A DNA stretch of 64,000 bases, from positions 9,274,001-9,338,000 of the forward strand of contig NZ_CP012109.1 in assembly GCF_000280925.3 (NCBI RefSeq), written 5' to 3'. Both the position numbers and the translations under genes were made by a program. Within the stretch, counting starts at the first letter, position 1; each line of letters begins with the position of its first letter. Source of the stretch: Myxococcus hansupus (GTDB lineage Bacteria; Myxococcota; Myxococcia; Myxococcales; Myxococcaceae). Positions 60,667-64,000 of the stretch are shown piece by piece. The notes beneath the pieces were generated by a model, which saw nothing but the letters and a program-made list of their open reading frames with translations, did not search any database and had not been told where the DNA came from.

Positions 60667-61274
60667 ACTGCTCCTTCGTCGGACAAATCGAACATGAGGC
60701 GACTGTCACTCAGCAGCGCGTCGCCTTCCAAGACCAGCGTGCCGTCCCTGTCGGCCGCGGACACGAGGCTCCCGGCCACGTCGTCCAGGGTGCTGGGCGG
60801 CTCCAGCAGTGTATTGCCCGCGAGCACGGTGACCTCCTCCACTTCCTCGGTGCGCAGGCCCAGCTCGGCGCGGTGCGTCCCCACGACGAGCAGGGGCCCC
60901 GGGGTGTCGGAGGGCGCGCGCCCGAAGAGCGGCGCCAGCTCCACCACCGGCAGCACCTCGCCGTGCATCAGCGTGAGACCGCGCAGCGCGGGCGGGGCGC
61001 CGGGCAGGGTCACCAGCTCCGGGGCGCGCACCACCTCGAGCACGAAGCGGGACTCCAGGGCGTAGCGCTGGCCCGCGGCCTTGAAGCGGACCACCTCGCG
61101 CAGGGTGCCGGGGTCGACCTCGGGCTTGGGCTCGCGGGCGAGCGCACGGGCGCGGGCATCCAGCAGCGCCGAGGCCTCCTCGGGCGTCAGGGTGCCTTGC
61201 TCTTTCTCCAGCTCGGCCAGCTTCGCCAGCCGCGCGCGGGTCGTCGCCCAGTCGATTTCGCCGGAACCCGGCAT
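60663..61274 (-). CDS. cheW: CheW adaptor with N-terminal extension
   Basis: 203 residues. The first about 55 ([42 protein letters not shown]) are a helical extension as in WspD/WspB-type adaptors, and the CheW domain follows ([58 protein letters not shown]). It links the receptor to the CheA hybrid. It overlaps cheR by one base (TGATG) and the receptor gene by ATGA. One of two CheW proteins in the operon, again the Wsp pattern. Confidence 0.9.
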   Translation of the reverse strand: MPGSGEIDWATTRARLAKLAELEKEQGTLTPEEASALLDARARALAREPKPEVDPGTLREVVRFKAAGQRYALESRFVLEVVRAPELVTLPGAPPALRGLTLMHGEVLPVVELAPLFGRAPSDTPGPLLVVGTHRAELGLRTEEVEEVTVLAGNTLLEPPSTLDDVAGSLVSAADRDGTLVLEGDALLSDSRLMFDLSDEGAV

Positions 61275-63154
61275 CAGCTCAGCTCCTCACCGGCAGCCAG
61301 GGCTGCCTCCATGCGTGACCGCTCACCGCGCGCCACTTCCGCCAGCCTGCTCGCGCTTTCTCCGTCCGCGTGAGGCACGGGCGCGTCCGAGGGCAGCGCG
61401 TTGCAGAGTTGCTCCGCCTCGCGCCACGCCTTCACGGCGCCGGCCGTGTCGCCATGCCTGCGTAGCACGCGCCCGAGGATGAGCCACGCAACGATGAGTG
61501 TGGGCTCCAGGTACAGGGCCTGCCGGACGGCGCGTTCGGCGTCCGCGAGGCGGCCTTGGCCGAGGAGCAGCAGGGACTCCAGGTAGCGCAGGCCCGCGAC
61601 CAGCGGGTGGCGGGCGGCCGCCTCGGTGCTGGCGTAGATGGCCGCCGAGGCGTCCAGGTTCGCCAGGGCGCGGACCGCCAGGGCGGCGGTGTCCGCGTCC
61701 GCGTCCAGGGCGCCCAGGTGCTGGGCCGCTTCGCGCCAGTTGCCTCGGGCCAGGGCCTGCCGCGCGGCCTGCACCGCCGTGGCGCTGGGGGCTCGGGGTT
61801 GTTTGTCGGAGGGGAGCGGGCCTGTCCCCGGCGTGGAGCGGGGGCTGCCTGGAGGGAGGGCGCCGTGCCCCGGCGCGGGCGAGGCGCCGACGAGGTTCGA
61901 GGCGCTCAGGCCCGTCGCGAAGCCGGGGCCTCCCGGGTGCGAGGCGCGTTGCCCCGGAGTGGGCGAGGAGCCAATGCCACCGATGTTCGAAGCGCTTGGG
62001 CCCGCCGCGGAGCCGAAGCCGCCCGAGGTCGGGGCACCGTGGCTCGCGCCTGTCGCGGAGCCGAAGCCGCCCGAGGGATTCACGCCCGGACCCGTTGCCG
62101 GACCGCGCCCGAACCCAGGGCTTGGGGCTGAGGCACCCGGTGCGTACCGGGCGGTGGGCTGTGCCGCATCCGCGCGACCGCCGGCCCCCCAGGAGGGCGC
62201 GGTCGTGGCAGCGGTCTCGTGTGGGCCGGGCAGTCCCGTGGAGGACGGGCTCCAGGGCGTGGCGGCTCCCGTCGGCTCGGCCCACGCGGAGGGGACGGCG
62301 GAGGGGAAGGGCACGGACAGCGAGACGCCGTGCAGCGGCCGGCGGTACAGCACGCCCCACTCGGTGAGGACGCTCTCCAGCGGCGCGAGCCCGCCGAGCG
62401 GCGGATCCGACGGACCGGTGAAGAGATAGCCCCCTTCGTCCAGCGCGTCGTGGAGGCGGCGGGCGACGGCCTCGATGGTGGGGCGGTTGAAGTAGATGAG
62501 GACGTTGCGGCAGAAGATGACGTCCAGCTTCCAGATGCCGCTCTCCGGCGAGGGCCACGTGTCGAGCGCCAGGTTCAGGTAGCTGAAGCGCACCTGCTTC
62601 TGCACCTCGGGCGACAGCAGGTAGCGGCGGCCCTCGGCGCGCAGGTGGATGCGCATGCGGTCCGCCCAGCCGCCGCGCAGGGACCAGTCGCCGTACTGGG
62701 CCTTCCGGGCCCGGGCGAGCGCCCCACGAGACACGTCGGTGGCGTACACCGCCATGTGCTGTTCCCAGCCCTCGGTCATGAGCAGCGCGGCGATGGAGTA
62801 GGGCTCCTCGCCCGACGAGCACGCGGCGCTCCAGAGGCGCGCGGTGTGGCCTGGCCCGTGGCGCTCGCGCAGGTCGGGCAGCACGACGCCGCGCAGGTGC
62901 TCGAAGTGCTCGGGCGTGCGGAAGAAGTATGTCTCGCCGACGGTGAGCTCGATGAGCAGGTCATCCAGCGCGGCGGGGTCGTCCACCAGCCGAAGGCGGT
63001 AGGCATCGAAATCCTTCACGCCCGCGCGCGACATGGCGCGGGCGATGCCTTCCTCGGCGGAGGCCGGGCAGCTCGGTGGGACGAGCCCGGCTCGTTCCTC
63101 CACCAACGCGAGCACCTCTGCATATCCCGGGTGGCTCCAGGGGCCCCAGTTCAC
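61274..63154 (-). CDS. cheR: CheR methyltransferase with linker and TPR domain (WspC-like)
   Basis: 626 residues from a GTG at 63154. CheR domain (about 1-275): LALVEERAGLVPPSC, LLIELTVGETYFFRTPEHF, RLWSAACSSGEEPYSIAALLM, LDVIFCRNVLIYFNR, LFTGPSDP. Residues about 290-450 are a Gly/Pro/Ser/Ala low-complexity linker with repeated G-F-G-S-A-T/A-G blocks, and about 470-610 are TPR-like helices (ARQALARGNWREAAQHLGALD...YLESLLLLGQGRLADAERAVRQALYLEPTLIVAWLILGRVLRRHGDTAGAVKAWREAEQL). A CheR-TPR fusion is typical of Wsp/ACF systems. The linker is unusually long. Confidence 0.9.
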   Translation of the reverse strand: MNWGPWSHPGYAEVLALVEERAGLVPPSCPASAEEGIARAMSRAGVKDFDAYRLRLVDDPAALDDLLIELTVGETYFFRTPEHFEHLRGVVLPDLRERHGPGHTARLWSAACSSGEEPYSIAALLMTEGWEQHMAVYATDVSRGALARARKAQYGDWSLRGGWADRMRIHLRAEGRRYLLSPEVQKQVRFSYLNLALDTWPSPESGIWKLDVIFCRNVLIYFNRPTIEAVARRLHDALDEGGYLFTGPSDPPLGGLAPLESVLTEWGVLYRRPLHGVSLSVPFPSAVPSAWAEPTGAATPWSPSSTGLPGPHETAATTAPSWGAGGRADAAQPTARYAPGASAPSPGFGRGPATGPGVNPSGGFGSATGASHGAPTSGGFGSAAGPSASNIGGIGSSPTPGQRASHPGGPGFATGLSASNLVGASPAPGHGALPPGSPRSTPGTGPLPSDKQPRAPSATAVQAARQALARGNWREAAQHLGALDADADTAALAVRALANLDASAAIYASTEAAARHPLVAGLRYLESLLLLGQGRLADAERAVRQALYLEPTLIVAWLILGRVLRRHGDTAGAVKAWREAEQLCNALPSDAPVPHADGESASRLAEVARGERSRMEAALAAGEELS

Positions 63155-63642
63155 GCGGTCTCCGGCTCCATCGGCGCGGTCATCGCCGCGTCCAGCGCCA
63201 GGGACTCGGCCTCGGACAGGAAGGTGCGCAGGTCATGGACCAGGACGAGCCCGTCCTTCAGTTTCACGGCGCCCGCCACGTAGCCCACGCCGGGCAGCTC
63301 GCGAGGGGTGGGGTCCCATTCATCCGGGGTGAGGACGCGCAGTCCCTCGGCCCGGTCCACGCGCAGCACGACGTTCCGGTTCCCCGCGGAGGCCACGATG
63401 AAGTGGTCCATGGGGGACAGCGACCGGGGGGGATGGCGGAAGCGCAGGCGCAGGTCGAGCACCGGCAGCAGCTCGCCCCGCAGGTCCAGCAGGCCCTCCA
63501 CCACGGCGGGCGCACGAGGCAGGGGCGTCAGGCGCGCGGCGCGCACCAGTTCGCGCACGTCCGGTGCGGGCAGTCCGTAGCGCTGGCCGTTCAAGGTGAA
63601 CAGCAGCACCTCCGTGGGCGCGGGGCTCATATCCTGGGACAT
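63151..63642 (-). CDS. cheW: CheW adaptor (first gene of second chemosensory operon)
   Basis: About 163 residues from ATG 63642; ATG 63630 is equally plausible, and ribosome sites are weak for both. CheW domain: VLLFTLNGQRYGLPAPDVRELVRAARLTPLPRAPAVVEGLLDLRGELLPVLDLRLRF, then VGYVAGAVKLKDGLVLVHDL. It is the first gene of the tight minus-strand operon and overlaps cheR (stop 63151, GTG 63154). With the other adaptor it would couple the CHASE3 receptor to CheA. Confidence 0.88.
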   Translation of the reverse strand: MSQDMSPAPTEVLLFTLNGQRYGLPAPDVRELVRAARLTPLPRAPAVVEGLLDLRGELLPVLDLRLRFRHPPRSLSPMDHFIVASAGNRNVVLRVDRAEGLRVLTPDEWDPTPRELPGVGYVAGAVKLKDGLVLVHDLRTFLSEAESLALDAAMTAPMEPETA

Positions 63643-64000
63643 AGACGTGGACGTGGCCACTGTCGAACACTGATGTCGGCCGACGGTCCGGGTGTCCACC
63701 AGTCTTCACAGGGGACAGGCGGGCAAGCAGATGCTCCGGGTGAAACATGACAGGTCGCACCACGTGCCCCGGGGCGACGCGTGCGGGATGAACGGTCGTT
63801 CACCGTCATTCCGGGGCGCCGGTTGCCCCGCCCGTCCCCGAGTTCGAGGCCCAAGTGTCGCGGGCCTGGGAGTCGCGCCGTGCCTCCTTGCTGGCTGGGC
63901 GTGCTGGCATCCTTGAACAACGGCCGTCGCTGCACCCAGCGCCTTCACTTGTGCGCGCGGACGCGCACGGTCGAGCACTGCAGGAACCCCGAATTCAGGT
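63643..64000. other. 358-base region without a recognised gene
   Basis: Sequence upstream of the second chemosensory operon, running to the window edge. It should hold the operon promoter, but no convincing -35/-10 pair or sigma54 element could be placed. Open frames here have no protein-like composition. A gene may begin just beyond the edge. Confidence 0.5.

Overview
The window is very high-GC DNA with strong third-position GC bias. It carries gene families that are hallmarks of Myxococcus: a SitA6/SitI6-type toxin lipoprotein and double-CXXCG immunity protein, two chemosensory gene clusters (one with a HEAT-repeat protein and a fatty-acid desaturase, as in the M. xanthus Che7 locus), many soluble hybrid sensor kinases, and many GTG/TTG starts with ATGA overlaps. 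It is most likely the chromosome of Myxococcus xanthus or a close relative. I saw no tRNA, rRNA, CRISPR array or transposase.

Layout. 1-4.5 kb: a sensor kinase, a lipoprotein with a 15-bp coding minisatellite (NGLST x 8), a sitA/sitI toxin-immunity pair and a small Cys-rich secreted protein. 4.7-14.75 kb: a compact fatty-acid beta-oxidation operon (enoyl-CoA hydratase, TetR regulator, SDR, acyl-CoA ligase, two acyl-CoA dehydrogenases, FadI-like thiolase, FadJ-like multifunctional enzyme) closed by a strong terminator. 14.8-16.8 kb: a diheme cytochrome closely resembling the rubber oxygenase RoxA. 17.9-22.1 kb: a foreign, much lower-GC gene for a standalone HTH-helicase-Z1 protein, a candidate phage-defence gene, lying between a truncated copy and a complete copy of the same acyltransferase-family membrane protein gene. 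22.3-26.6 kb: an operon with an outer-membrane barrel protein, a lipoprotein, a RegB/RegA redox two-component pair and a LURP-one-like protein. 26.8-37.5 kb: accessory genes (DoxX, metallophosphoesterase, lipoproteins, a Fur-family regulator, two paralogous sensor kinases, a diheme DHOR cytochrome).

37.9-48.7 kb: a Che7-type operon (CheY, CheA, CheW, a soluble MCP of about 850 residues, HEAT-repeat Cpc7, CheR, CheB, desaturase Des7), in which chemosensory proteins are co-transcribed with a lipid-modifying enzyme. 48.9-55.6 kb: a degenerate-receiver/PilZ protein, a single-domain receiver, two sensor kinases and a Kef-type antiporter. 55.7-63.6 kb: a second chemosensory operon on the minus strand (CheW, CheR-TPR, CheW, CHASE3-MCP, CheA-REC, CheB), with the parts list of a Wsp-like pathway but no diguanylate cyclase in the window.

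The most unusual items are the isolated Z1 helicase island with its flanking partial duplication, the sitA/sitI pair without sitB, the RoxA-like enzyme, the RegBA operon, and the chemosensory/lipid linkage with its long cheY-cheA coding overlap.
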